64,000 bases of DNA from Micromonospora avicenniae (GCF_900156065.1 NZ_FTNF01000017.1:62001-126000); one strand, 5' to 3'; numbered from the stretch's first letter, positions 19,385 through 28,189 are shown. The notes: a model not told the origin generated them from the sequence alone. A program made the numbers and translations.

Positions 19385-20995
19385 TCAACCCCGGCCGCTG
19401 CGGGTGAGTACGAACCCGAGCGGGGTGACGCCCGCGGCCCGCAGCCGCTCGACCAGCCGGCGCAGGTCGCCCTGCCGGGTCCGGTCCCGCTCCACCACCA
19501 CCACGGCCGTGCCCTGCCGGGCGATCGCCACACCACGCTCGTCCGACTCGGCAGGCGGGGCGTTGTAGAGCACCAGACCGTGGTCCGCGCCCTGGCGCCA
19601 GCTGCCGAACCGCACGCTGCCGATGCCCACCGTCACCTCCTCGGCGTCTGTCGCTCGACCGTTCACACCGGCCCCGGTGGACCCGACCCGGGGAAGGGTG
19701 AGGGTGGAATCCGGGTCGGACGACGGGCGGGCCGCGGGCGGGTGCGGTGACGGCCGCCGGGCCGTCCCGGGCTCCGCCGCCGGGCCGGTCGCCACCGCGG
19801 CTCCGGCCACCCGCGGCTTCGGGACGATCGGCCGGGCCGGATCGGCGACCGCCGGCAGCCGCCCCCGGTCGGCGAGCACGGCGGCGCGCAACTGCTCGAC
19901 CCGCCCGTTGTCGTCGGCGACGTACACCTCCCGCCCCTCGGCGGACAGCGCCACCGCCAGGCCGGCGGTGAGCGCCGTCGGGTCCTCCCGGGCGGCGAGC
20001 AGGGCGACCCGGGCGGGCTGGCGGACCCGCTCGGCGATCGCCATCGCCACGTAACGCACGTCGGCGTCGACCGCGCGCCGCCGGCCGCGGAACCGCTGCC
20101 GCCGCACGGTGCCCAGCATCGGCAGACCGGTGGTGTCCCGGGCGTCCACCACAGACCGGACCCGCCGGTCCACCGACTCCCAGACGTACGCCAGCACCAC
20201 CCCGAGGAGAACTCCGCCGAGCAGACCGGCGATCAGGAAGAGCGGCCGGTTCCCGGCGGAGGAGGCCAACGCCGGCTCGGCGGACTTGGTGACCCAGCCG
20301 GGGTTCACGTCGACGGCGGCGATCTCGGTACGCGCGGCGTTGAGCTGGGTGAGCTGATTGTTGATCCCGCCGAGTTCGGCCACTGCGGCGTCCGCGGCGG
20401 CGGTGCCCCGGGCGCCGTTGGCCCGCCGCTGCACCGCCTGTTGCTGAGCGACGACCTTGGCGATGCTCTCGTCGTACGAGCGCAGCATCTCGGCGCGCTG
20501 GTTCTCGTACATGGCGCGCCGCACGTCCAAATAGGCCTGGGCGGCCAGGTTGACGGCCTGCACCGCACGATCGGCGTTCGGCGCCTGGTAGACGAAACGG
20601 AGGATCTGCCCGCCGGTGGGAACCTCCACCTCGAGCGCGTCGCGGATGACGCTCGGGTCCCCGCCGACCGAGTCGGCGAGTCGCTGCACCACCTCGGTGC
20701 CGGTGGCGATGCCGCTCTCCACGTTCATGTTCACCGCGCGGTCGGCGGCCGCGCCGCTCGGGGTGAACGCGTCGGTGACCACCGGTCGTACCGCCACCAC
20801 CGCGCTCGCGGTCACCTGCGGCGGCACCAGCAGCAGGTAGCCGAACGCGGCGAGCAGGCCGAGCGCCGCCGCGCCCGCGACCAGCCGCGCCCGGTGCAGC
20901 GGTACCCGGAGCAGATCGGTCAGGGTGATCGAACGGCTCGACCCGGTGCGGGGCGATCCGTCGGCGGGCCAGGAGCCGGGCGTCGCGTCAGTCAT
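19385..20995 (-). CDS. Wzz-like chain-length protein with degenerate kinase-like tail
   Basis: 536 aa. Two membrane spans (about 38-57 and 251-272) flank an extracytoplasmic coiled region, the Wzz/PCP layout. The cytosolic tail resembles a BY-kinase (MLGTVRRQ, ALLAAREDPTALTAGLAVAL, REVYVADDN at 293-363), but the place of the Walker A lysine is occupied by REDPTALTA with no GKS/T. A proline-rich segment (380-435) and an alpha/beta end follow. The tail is probably not an active kinase. It overlaps the upstream acyltransferase by eight bases. Confidence 0.85.
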   Translation of the reverse strand: MTDATPGSWPADGSPRTGSSRSITLTDLLRVPLHRARLVAGAAALGLLAAFGYLLLVPPQVTASAVVAVRPVVTDAFTPSGAAADRAVNMNVESGIATGTEVVQRLADSVGGDPSVIRDALEVEVPTGGQILRFVYQAPNADRAVQAVNLAAQAYLDVRRAMYENQRAEMLRSYDESIAKVVAQQQAVQRRANGARGTAAADAAVAELGGINNQLTQLNAARTEIAAVDVNPGWVTKSAEPALASSAGNRPLFLIAGLLGGVLLGVVLAYVWESVDRRVRSVVDARDTTGLPMLGTVRRQRFRGRRRAVDADVRYVAMAIAERVRQPARVALLAAREDPTALTAGLAVALSAEGREVYVADDNGRVEQLRAAVLADRGRLPAVADPARPIVPKPRVAGAAVATGPAAEPGTARRPSPHPPAARPSSDPDSTLTLPRVGSTGAGVNGRATDAEEVTVGIGSVRFGSWRQGADHGLVLYNAPPAESDERGVAIARQGTAVVVVERDRTRQGDLRRLVERLRAAGVTPLGFVLTRSGRG

Positions 20996-21503
20996 CGAAC
21001 TTCTTCACAGTCTGTTGTGGATTGCCGACGACCACGACACCGGGCGGCACGTCACCGCGTACCACTGTCGCGGCGCCGACCACGGAGTCGCGGCCGACCC
21101 GCACGCCCTTGAGCACCAGCGCGTGCGCTCCGATCCAGACGTTGTCCTCCACGACGATCGGAGCCCGGGTGGCCGGCGTAGGCGGGTCGTGCCGCTGGCC
21201 CGGAGGCAGGTTGTGGAAGTCGTTGTCCAGCAGTTCGCAGTCGGAGAGCAGGCAGCGGTCGCCGACGGTCACCGAGGTCCAGGTGCCGATCCAGGTGGCG
21301 TTCAACAGGCAGTCCGCGCCCACCCGGACCTCGCCCGGGCCGGCGAAGCGGACCAGCTTGTTCACCCGGGTACGGTCGCCGATGCTCACCCGCACGCCAC
21401 GCCGCAGGCGGATCCGGCCCCGGATCTCGACGTCCCGGCCGAGGGTGAGCCGGCGGTAGCGGAGCCGGTACCAGGAACGTTTGGCCGCGAAAACCGCACG
21501 CAC
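20988..21503 (-). CDS. Left-handed beta-helix (hexapeptide) acyltransferase
   Basis: 171 aa from a GTG with GGTGG upstream; a TTG at 21602 in the same frame would add 33 residues. Hexapeptide repeats run through most of the length (VEIRGRIRLRRGVRVSIGDRTRV; VRVGADCLL; VWIGAHALVLKGVRVGRDSVVGAATVV). His/Asp-rich turn DNDFHNL and the end PPGVVVVGNPQQTVKKF are typical of CatB/NodL-like O-acetyltransferases. Probably acetylates a sugar of the glycan. First gene of the coupled string leading to wzz. Confidence 0.88.
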   Translation of the reverse strand: MRAVFAAKRSWYRLRYRRLTLGRDVEIRGRIRLRRGVRVSIGDRTRVNKLVRFAGPGEVRVGADCLLNATWIGTWTSVTVGDRCLLSDCELLDNDFHNLPPGQRHDPPTPATRAPIVVEDNVWIGAHALVLKGVRVGRDSVVGAATVVRGDVPPGVVVVGNPQQTVKKFDD

Positions 21504-21634
21504 CAGACGTCCACCGCGAAAGCCACCGGCGCCGACCAACGACCCCTCCCCACGTTCCGCGCGGTCGGCGGCGGTCGCCCGCCGCCGACCCGAGGTGAAC
21601 AATCTACCGACTGTTGGTTACGAACTGTTGATCC

Positions 21635-23623
21635 TCACTGCACGGAGAAGAATGTCGACGGTGTGGACCAGCTCAGTCCCGGCGCCGCCGGCGCGATCAC
21701 CGTGACGGCCGTCCCGTCCACCGCCGGTGCCGCCGCCGGGTCGAACGGAACGCTGCGCAGCGTCCCGTCGGTGGCGCCGTAGACGATCCGACCGCCGACC
21801 CAGGCCATGCCGCGGACCGTGGACCAGGTCACCCCGGTGGTGGGCAGGGTGAACTCGGTCGCGCCGAGGTAGTTGCCGTCGATCTCGAAGTAGCGGTAGT
21901 AGAGGGCGTTGGCGCCGGTACGCGTGTAGTAGAGCCGCCCGTCGAGGTAGAACGCTCCGGTCATCGCCGCCGCGTTGAACCAGTCGTTGTAGCCCGAGGC
22001 CTCCCAGGGCGCGCCGATGGCACCGCCGTTGAACAGTGAGATGTCGATCCGGCTGCCGGTGGGGGTGCCGCCGACCGTACGCGACCAGTAGATCCGGTCG
22101 GCGACCCGCCAGGTCGCGCCGGCGCCGACGTAGTTGGGCTGGCTGACCGTCGTGGGCGTGCCGAGGCTGGAGCTGTCGAACGGCACCTTGGCCAGCGTCG
22201 CCGCCCCGGTGCCGAGGTAGAGGTTGCCCGTGGTCTCGGTGGGCGGGTTCTTCGGGGTGATGGTGCGCCCGCCGGCGAGCGGGAACATGCCGAGCCGGCC
22301 GTGGTACTCCTCGCCCATGCCGTCGGAGTTGTGCCCGAAGTAGAGCCCGTCGGAGCCACGCCACAGCACCGGCACGGCGGAGCCCCACGAGCTGGCGCCG
22401 GAGGGCAACGACGATCCGCCGCTGCGCCGCGGGTTCCAGTTGACCGGCAGGCCGGTGGCCGGGGTGACCGCTGCGATGCCGAGCCGGTCGATCGCGCCGG
22501 GACCGGCGTCGTCACTCCGGTTCGGGTTGTTCAGCCAGCGGAAGTGCCCGCCGAGGTAGATGACGTTGTCCGCGACCTCTACCGAGGTGATGGTGTCGTT
22601 GCCGGTGAAGTCGACCCAGGTCGCGAGCTGTCCGCTGCCCCGGGCGGCGGTCTCGAAACGGACCAGCGCGTCGCAGTACGCGGCCGGCCAGCCGCCGCCT
22701 CCGTTGCTCCCGACCACGAACCAGCTGCCGTCGCCGCCGAACCTGATGTCCTGCACGTAGTGCACGAACGTGGCGGGCGCGGCGCACGGCGGCGCGTACT
22801 TCTCCGTGCTCCAGTCGATCACACTCGGCGTGCCGGTCAGGTCGACCAGGCCGATCTGGTTTCGGGGCAGCCCGTCGAGGTAGAGGAAGTTGCCACCGAC
22901 GACCAGGGTCCCGCCGTCGGGCGAGACGTCGATGGTCCAGACGTACGACGAGGTGTCGTGCCGCCCGGTGGTGGCGTCGATGGTGAAGGTGGGGTCGATC
23001 GCGCCCGTGCTGGCGTTCAGCCGGGCGAGACCGGCGTGCGCGGTGCCGTTCAGCCAGTTGAACGCGCCGGCCACGTAGAGCTGGTTGCCGTACAACGCCA
23101 GGTCGCGCACGTTACCGCCGTCGGAGCGGCCGACCCAGCTGTCGACGATCTCGCCGGTGGCCGGGTCGAGGGCCACCAGGTTCTTGCGGGAGACGCCGTT
23201 GACGTTCTTGAAGGCGCCGCCGACGATGAGCGTCCCGCCCGGGCCGGCGACCAGGGAGTTGACCGCGCCGTCCAGCACCGGCAGGAACGTGGTCGAGATC
23301 GTCCCCGTGGTCCGGTCGTACGCGAAGAGGTAACGCCGGACGGTCCACGCGGCGGCGGCGGTCTGCCGGATCTGGGTGAAGCTCCCTCCGACGTAGACCA
23401 TGTTGCCGACCTGGGCGAAGGCGCGGGTCTCACCGTCGCGGGCGTGCGGGGTGTTGTTGGCGGGGTTGGCCGAGACCAGGGTCTCCGGCTCCGGGGCGGG
23501 TACGACGGCCGCCGCGGCCACGGTCGGCACGGCCACCAACGCGGCGACGGTGGTCAGTGCGACCGCCCCCGCCCAGATGCGAAGTCTTCCGGCGGGACGC
23601 CGGCGGATCGGGAGCTGTGGCAC
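21635..23623 (-). CDS. Secreted propeller-repeat protein (delta-60/DUF5122 type)
   Basis: 662 aa. The signal peptide has basic residues, then GAVALTTVAALVAVPTVAAAA. At least five repeats of the form Y-VGG-F show a propeller-like fold: YVGGSFTQI, IVGGAFKNVNG, YVAGAFNWLNG, VVGGNFLYLDG and YLGGHFRWLN. The GTG at 23623 has TTGGAGG seven bases upstream. The C-terminal half has further Trp/Tyr-rich blades. Function unknown; such proteins are surface-exposed. Its position between the acyltransferase and a secreted glycanase suggests binding to, or organising, the exported polymer. Confidence 0.85.
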   Translation of the reverse strand: MPQLPIRRRPAGRLRIWAGAVALTTVAALVAVPTVAAAAVVPAPEPETLVSANPANNTPHARDGETRAFAQVGNMVYVGGSFTQIRQTAAAAWTVRRYLFAYDRTTGTISTTFLPVLDGAVNSLVAGPGGTLIVGGAFKNVNGVSRKNLVALDPATGEIVDSWVGRSDGGNVRDLALYGNQLYVAGAFNWLNGTAHAGLARLNASTGAIDPTFTIDATTGRHDTSSYVWTIDVSPDGGTLVVGGNFLYLDGLPRNQIGLVDLTGTPSVIDWSTEKYAPPCAAPATFVHYVQDIRFGGDGSWFVVGSNGGGGWPAAYCDALVRFETAARGSGQLATWVDFTGNDTITSVEVADNVIYLGGHFRWLNNPNRSDDAGPGAIDRLGIAAVTPATGLPVNWNPRRSGGSSLPSGASSWGSAVPVLWRGSDGLYFGHNSDGMGEEYHGRLGMFPLAGGRTITPKNPPTETTGNLYLGTGAATLAKVPFDSSSLGTPTTVSQPNYVGAGATWRVADRIYWSRTVGGTPTGSRIDISLFNGGAIGAPWEASGYNDWFNAAAMTGAFYLDGRLYYTRTGANALYYRYFEIDGNYLGATEFTLPTTGVTWSTVRGMAWVGGRIVYGATDGTLRSVPFDPAAAPAVDGTAVTVIAPAAPGLSWSTPSTFFSVQ

Positions 23624-23787
23624 GCTGCGCCTCCAAGGTGGATGACAACGCGCGTAGCGTGCCCCGGCGAACGCGCTGAGCGACATCCGCCAATTGGGCG
23701 GTCGGTGAATCCGTTACCTGACAGAACCCGGAGGGTCGGCGTGCGGTTTCCCCGGGCCGGGCCGGTCACCCGTCGGGGCTTCGGTCA

Positions 23788-25491
23788 TCAGCGGCTCCCC
23801 CGGGTGGGTTGCCGCAGATAGCCGTCCTGCCCGGCACGGGTGAACCCGGCCAGCGCCGCGGCGTCGTGATTCATCGTCATGTTGCAGGTGGGGGTGGTGG
23901 TGGTCATGCCCGGTGAGTTGAAGTAGATCGCTGCCTTGATCTTCGGGTGCGCCTTGAGCGCGGCCGGGAACTCCTCGAACCACCGCCGCTTGGCGCCCGG
24001 GTCGGCGGCGTCGAAGTTGGTGCCGAACTCGGCCAGCATCCGCGGCTTGCCGGCGCCGATGCCGTGCTCGTCCAACCAGCGGTAGAAGTTGCCGATGGTG
24101 TCGCTGGGGCTCTTCCACACCTTGCTGCCGTTGCAGACGTGGAAGTTGTACGGGTCGTACGCCACCCAGTCGACGTACCGGTCGCCGGGGTAGAGGCCGG
24201 CGTACCGGTCGTAGTGCCCCGACCAGCCCATCATCGTCCACACCCAGACCGCGTTGTCCGCACCGGCGGCGGCGAACCGGTCGTGCACGTACCGCCAGGC
24301 GCGGACGAACTCGGCGTCGCTGCCCTTCTCCGGCTCGTCCTCCGGCTCGTGGTCGAAGCCCAGGAAGACCGGCCCGCCGGCGTCCCGGATCCGCCCGGCG
24401 ACCGCGTCGATCGTCGCGTCGTACCGGCCACCGTAGACGTCCGCCCAGGTCAGCACCTTGCCGGTGGAGAAGATCCGCGACTCCCAGGCGAAGAACATGA
24501 GTCGCCCGTCGCGCATCTGCTCGCGCTGGTAGGTGTCCGGGAAGGCGCCGTTGCTACCGGCGTTGGAGAAGTCGTGGTAGCGGTGCACGATGTCGAACTT
24601 CCGCCCGACCTGCTCCTCCACCTCGGCGACCGCCTGGCCGTGGTCCCAGCCGTCGGCGGCGCTGGTCGGCGAGTACATCCCCCACCAGGCACCGCAGGAG
24701 GGTACGAGCTCGGGCGACACCTCGCCGCAGCGGCCGGCGCCGGTGGACGCGCTCGGCGTCGGGCGCGGGGCGGGCCGGCTGGGGCTCACCGTCGGCGACG
24801 GCTTCGCCGGGGTGCTCGGTGCCGCGCTCGGTGTCGGCGGCGCCGGGCGGGCGGTGCTCGGGGTGGGTGCCGGCCGGCCGCCGAGGTCGTAGGTGATCAG
24901 CAGGCGGGGGCGCAGTTCGGGATCGCGGTTCTCGGCGGACGCCCAGTAGATCCGGGTCTCCAGACCGGTCTGCGCCAGCGAGACGGTGACGCTGCCGTTG
25001 CCGGTCACCAGCCGGGAGACGTCCCACTCGTTGAAGCCGGATCGCACGCCGGTCACGGTGTCCACCGCGGGGCTCGGAGCCACCGGGGCCGGGCGGGCGG
25101 CTGCCGCGTCGACCGGTGAGCCGTGCGCGGTCACCGTGGCGGTGAACGTCCGCCAGGAGTGCACCCGCAGGGTGGCCCGGACGTTGACCGCCGTGGCGGG
25201 GAGGGTGGTCACCGCGAACCGGATGACCGCGTCCCGGGTGCCCCGGTTGTTGCCGTCGCAGCGGGCCGGGCAGGTGGCGAGGGTGCTCTTCACCGCGTTG
25301 TCGCCGTCCTGCGGCACCCGGGTGGCCGTGGTGTCCGCCACCGGCTGGATCGCCAGGTCGTCCGCGGCGAGCAACGGCATCATCGTCGCCACGATGCCGG
25401 CGACCACCGATGCGCCGATCACGCCGAGCGCGAGGGCCTTGCGCCGGGGACGGCCGCTACGGGGAAGACGGTGCACTCCGTGCCTGCTCAC
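23788..25491 (-). CDS. Secreted GH26-like endoglycanase with DNRLRE/CBM-like domain
   Basis: 567 aa. A signal segment (about 18-42) is followed by a DNRLRE-like beta domain (45-202, with RDAVIRF, LRVHSW, WDVSRLVTG, RPRLLITYD). A Pro/Thr/Ser linker (207-250) then leads to a GH26-like catalytic domain. Likely acid/base Glu382 (GFDHEPE) and nucleophile Glu488 (LAEFGTN). GH26 enzymes cut beta-mannans and related glucans. As the distal gene of an EPS locus it may trim or release the polymer; the substrate is inferred. Confidence 0.87.
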   Translation of the reverse strand: MSRHGVHRLPRSGRPRRKALALGVIGASVVAGIVATMMPLLAADDLAIQPVADTTATRVPQDGDNAVKSTLATCPARCDGNNRGTRDAVIRFAVTTLPATAVNVRATLRVHSWRTFTATVTAHGSPVDAAAARPAPVAPSPAVDTVTGVRSGFNEWDVSRLVTGNGSVTVSLAQTGLETRIYWASAENRDPELRPRLLITYDLGGRPAPTPSTARPAPPTPSAAPSTPAKPSPTVSPSRPAPRPTPSASTGAGRCGEVSPELVPSCGAWWGMYSPTSAADGWDHGQAVAEVEEQVGRKFDIVHRYHDFSNAGSNGAFPDTYQREQMRDGRLMFFAWESRIFSTGKVLTWADVYGGRYDATIDAVAGRIRDAGGPVFLGFDHEPEDEPEKGSDAEFVRAWRYVHDRFAAAGADNAVWVWTMMGWSGHYDRYAGLYPGDRYVDWVAYDPYNFHVCNGSKVWKSPSDTIGNFYRWLDEHGIGAGKPRMLAEFGTNFDAADPGAKRRWFEEFPAALKAHPKIKAAIYFNSPGMTTTTPTCNMTMNHDAAALAGFTRAGQDGYLRQPTRGSR

Positions 25492-25634
25492 GGGAACTCC
25501 CTGCGTCTACTTCGGTAACGGAGAGCAGCGTATCGATGACACGGACAGTCCGTGAGCAGGTCGGGCGGACCTAAGGGCTTCTTAACTGTCGGCTAAGGCA
25601 GGCCACAACGCCAACGCCGGCCGTCGACGGTCCT

Positions 25635-25677
25635 CACTGCCGGCGGGCGTCGGTCTTCACTGCCGGCGGGCGTCGGC
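25635..25677. repeat. Tandem duplication across the aroE stop codon
   Basis: TCACTGCCGGCGGGCGTCGG occurs at 25635-25654 and 25658-25677. The second copy encodes the aroE C-terminus and stop; the first is a spare copy just past the stop. Period 23 bp. Confidence 0.85.
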
Positions 25678-26481
25678 GAGCGCGACGGCCATCGCCTCGC
25701 GCGGGGCCGGCACGCCGGTGAACTGCTCGAACTGACCGACCGCCTGGGCCAGCAGCAGGTCGAGCCCGGAGACGACCCGGAAGCCGACCGCCGCCGCGGC
25801 GGCGGCCAGCGGGGTCGGCCACGGGTCGTAGAGCGCGTCGAAGAACACCGCCTCCGGCCGCCGGGCGACCGTCTCGGCGAGCGGGTCCGCGACCCCCTTC
25901 GGCACCGTCGAGATCACCACGTCGGCGTGCAGGCGCGCCGCGGCCTCCGCCCAGCCGGCCCGCAGCATCGGTACGCCGACCGCGTCGGCCACCGGGCGCA
26001 GTTCGTCGACGGCGGCCTCGCGGCGAGCCACCACCGTCACCGCGCGGGCGTCGAGGCGGGCCGCCGCGGCGAGCGCCGCCCGGGCGGTCCCGCCCGCCCC
26101 GAGCACGGTCACCGTGGCGCCGGGGCGTACGCCCGCCCCGGTGAGCACCTCGATCATGCCGGTCACGTCGGTGTTGTCCGCGTACCAGGAGCCGTCCGAG
26201 CGGCGTACCAGCGTGTTCGCCGCGCCCACCGCGACCGCGACCGGCGAGGCGGCGTCGGCCACCGCGAGCGCCGCCTCCTTGCCCGGCATGGTCACCGACA
26301 ACCCGGCCCACTCCGGGCCGAGGCCGGCGACGAGGCCCGGCAGCTCGGACTCCGTGCACTCGATCCGGGTGTACGACCACCCGGCCAGCCCCGCCGCCGC
26401 GTAGCCGGCGTTGTGGATCACCGGGGAGAGGGAGTGCGCGATCGGTTTGCCGAGCACCGCCGCCCGCCGTCGCACCGTCAT
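25657..26481 (-). CDS. aroE: Shikimate dehydrogenase
   Basis: NADP-dependent reduction of 3-dehydroshikimate. 274 aa. Shikimate-binding SLSPVIHNAG near residue 17, catalytic pair Lys68 (MPGKEA) and Asp105 (DNTDVTG), and dinucleotide motif GAGGTARAAL. The NADP-specificity loop has arginines (VVARRE). The ATG at 26481 shares one base with the mltG stop (TGATG). Normally close to aroC in actinobacteria; here the EPS locus intervenes. Confidence 0.96.
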   Translation of the reverse strand: MTVRRRAAVLGKPIAHSLSPVIHNAGYAAAGLAGWSYTRIECTESELPGLVAGLGPEWAGLSVTMPGKEAALAVADAASPVAVAVGAANTLVRRSDGSWYADNTDVTGMIEVLTGAGVRPGATVTVLGAGGTARAALAAAARLDARAVTVVARREAAVDELRPVADAVGVPMLRAGWAEAAARLHADVVISTVPKGVADPLAETVARRPEAVFFDALYDPWPTPLAAAAAAVGFRVVSGLDLLLAQAVGQFEQFTGVPAPREAMAVALADARRQ

Positions 26482-27674
26482 CAGATGATCCCGGCCTCCC
26501 GGGCCTTCTCCATGTTGCGTTCGTGCTCGGGGTAGGTCTCCGCGAAGGCGGAGTGCCCCTCCTTGTCGACCGCCACGAAGTAGAACCACTTGCCCTTCGG
26601 CGGGTCCATCGCCCCCGCCATGGCCTCCTTGCCCGGGTTGTTGATCGGCGTCGGCGGCAGCCCGCGCAGCTTTCGGTTGTACGGGTTCTTCGGGTCGTCG
26701 AGCTCGGCCGCGGTCATGTCGGCCGACCGCTTCGTCGGCTTGCCGATCAACTCCAGGTAGTAGTTGACCGTGACGTCCATCTCCAGACAGTTGCACGGGA
26801 ATTCGCCGTAGACCCGGTTGTAGGCCACCCGGGCGACCTTGCCCAGGTCGTCCTTGTTACCCGCCTCGGCCTGCGCCAGCGACGCGACGACCAGCGCCTC
26901 GTACGGGGCGATCTCTCGCTCGCTCTGCACCTTGTCCGCGAACTCCATCTGCCCGGAGACGGTCAGGAAGTTCTCCACCATCATCGACAGGATGGTCTCG
27001 GCCGTGGCCTTCGGCGGGATCTCGTACGTGTCCGGGTAGAGGAAGCCCTCGATCGACGGGGTGACCTTCTTCTTGTCGCTGCGCTTGAACCACCAGTCCG
27101 GCACGCCGAGCCCGATCGGGTCCTTCGCCGCTGTCTCGAAGTCCTTCACCGGGATCTTGGTCTTCTCGGCGAGCAACTTGAAGATGCTCTTGGCGGTCCG
27201 TCCCTCCGGAATGGTGATCCCGTTGACGATCTTGTTCTTCAGGTCGAGCATCGCGGTGACCGCGTGCGACCCGCTCATCTCCTTGCGCAGCTTGTACAGG
27301 CCCGGCTGGATGTTCTTGCTGCGCGCGTTCTCCGCCGCGGCCTCGATGAACGCCTTCGGGCTCTTCACCACCCCGGCGGTGTAGAGAGCGTCCGCCATGT
27401 CGGCGAGCAGCGCGCCCTGCTTGATCTCGACGGTGACCTCACCGGTGCCGGCGCCGTCGTAGTCGGGGGTGACGAAGTAGTTCTGGATCCGGTCGAAACC
27501 GTAGAACGCTCCACCGCCGATACCACCCAGCAGCACCATGGCCAGTAGCAACGCCAGGACCGTCTTACCCCGGCCACCGCTCTTGCCGTTGCGTTTGCGG
27601 ACGAAGCTACGCCGGTGCCGGCCCTTCTCCCCCCGCTCCGCCTCGTCGAAGCCCAGGTCGAGATCGTCGATCAT
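26481..27674 (-). CDS. mltG: Endolytic murein transglycosylase MltG
   Basis: Cleaves nascent peptidoglycan strands and so sets glycan chain length. 397 aa. A basic cytosolic N-terminus, one membrane span (about 38-59), a LysM-like region, then the YceG domain with IEGFLYPDTY (208-217) and catalytic Glu270 in ASLAQAEAG. It ends with LPPTPINNPG, a conserved substrate-cleft motif. Overlaps ruvX (TAATG) and aroE by one base each. Confidence 0.95.
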   Translation of the reverse strand: MIDDLDLGFDEAERGEKGRHRRSFVRKRNGKSGGRGKTVLALLLAMVLLGGIGGGAFYGFDRIQNYFVTPDYDGAGTGEVTVEIKQGALLADMADALYTAGVVKSPKAFIEAAAENARSKNIQPGLYKLRKEMSGSHAVTAMLDLKNKIVNGITIPEGRTAKSIFKLLAEKTKIPVKDFETAAKDPIGLGVPDWWFKRSDKKKVTPSIEGFLYPDTYEIPPKATAETILSMMVENFLTVSGQMEFADKVQSEREIAPYEALVVASLAQAEAGNKDDLGKVARVAYNRVYGEFPCNCLEMDVTVNYYLELIGKPTKRSADMTAAELDDPKNPYNRKLRGLPPTPINNPGKEAMAGAMDPPKGKWFYFVAVDKEGHSAFAETYPEHERNMEKAREAGII

Positions 27675-28132
27675 TACGTCCGCCTCCGCTGCGCATCCAG
27701 CCAGCTCTGCAGAATCTCCACCGCGGCGGCCTGGTCGACCACCGCACGTTGACGCTTGCCTCGGACGCCACGCTCGGCCAGCCTACGAGAAGCCACGACC
27801 GTTGACATCCTCTCGTCGGTGAGCGTTACCGGTACCGGCGCTATTACACCGGCCAGCCGGTCAGCGTACGCCTTCACCTGCACCGCCGCCGGTCCGTGCC
27901 GACCGGCGAGATTGACCGGAAGGCCCACGACCACCTCCACCGCCTCGTGCTCGACGACCAGCGCGGCCAACTCCACCAGGTCGGTGGGGGTCGCGTCCGG
28001 CTCGGCCGTGCGGTCCCGGGCGACGGTGACCAGTGGAGTGGCCAGCACCCCGTGCGGGTCGGAGCGGGCGACGCCGATCCGCACCTGACCGACGTCAACG
28101 CCGAGACGGACGCCCCGCGACAACTCGGTCAC
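27674..28132 (-). CDS. ruvX: YqgF/RuvX, putative pre-16S rRNA nuclease
   Basis: RNase H-like fold protein implicated in 16S rRNA 5'-end maturation. 152 aa. Acidic residues in GVDVGQVRIGVA (Asp13) and VVGLPVNLAG, the basic segment ERGVRGKRQRAVVDQAAA and the final DAAAV-type helix are typical. The GTG at 28132 follows GGGGAGGTGA. It starts just beyond a hairpin that separates it from alaS and is coupled to mltG. Confidence 0.93.
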   Translation of the reverse strand: MTELSRGVRLGVDVGQVRIGVARSDPHGVLATPLVTVARDRTAEPDATPTDLVELAALVVEHEAVEVVVGLPVNLAGRHGPAAVQVKAYADRLAGVIAPVPVTLTDERMSTVVASRRLAERGVRGKRQRAVVDQAAAVEILQSWLDAQRRRT

Positions 28133-28159
28133 GCACGATCACCTCCCCGGTCACGACGA

Positions 28160-28189
28160 ACCGGGGTGGACCTGCTCGTCCACCCCGGT
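28160..28189 (-). terminator. Hairpin between alaS and ruvX
   Basis: A 12-bp perfect stem with a 6-base loop (CCGGGGTGGAC arms) lies 16 bp beyond the alaS stop. There is no U-tract, which is common for actinobacterial terminators. It may end or attenuate the alaS transcript before ruvX. Confidence 0.7.

Noticed and set aside
11942..25491. Recently acquired island with integrase or tRNA attachment site
   Set aside because: No integrase, transposase, tRNA or direct repeats were found at the edges, and GC content is like the surroundings.
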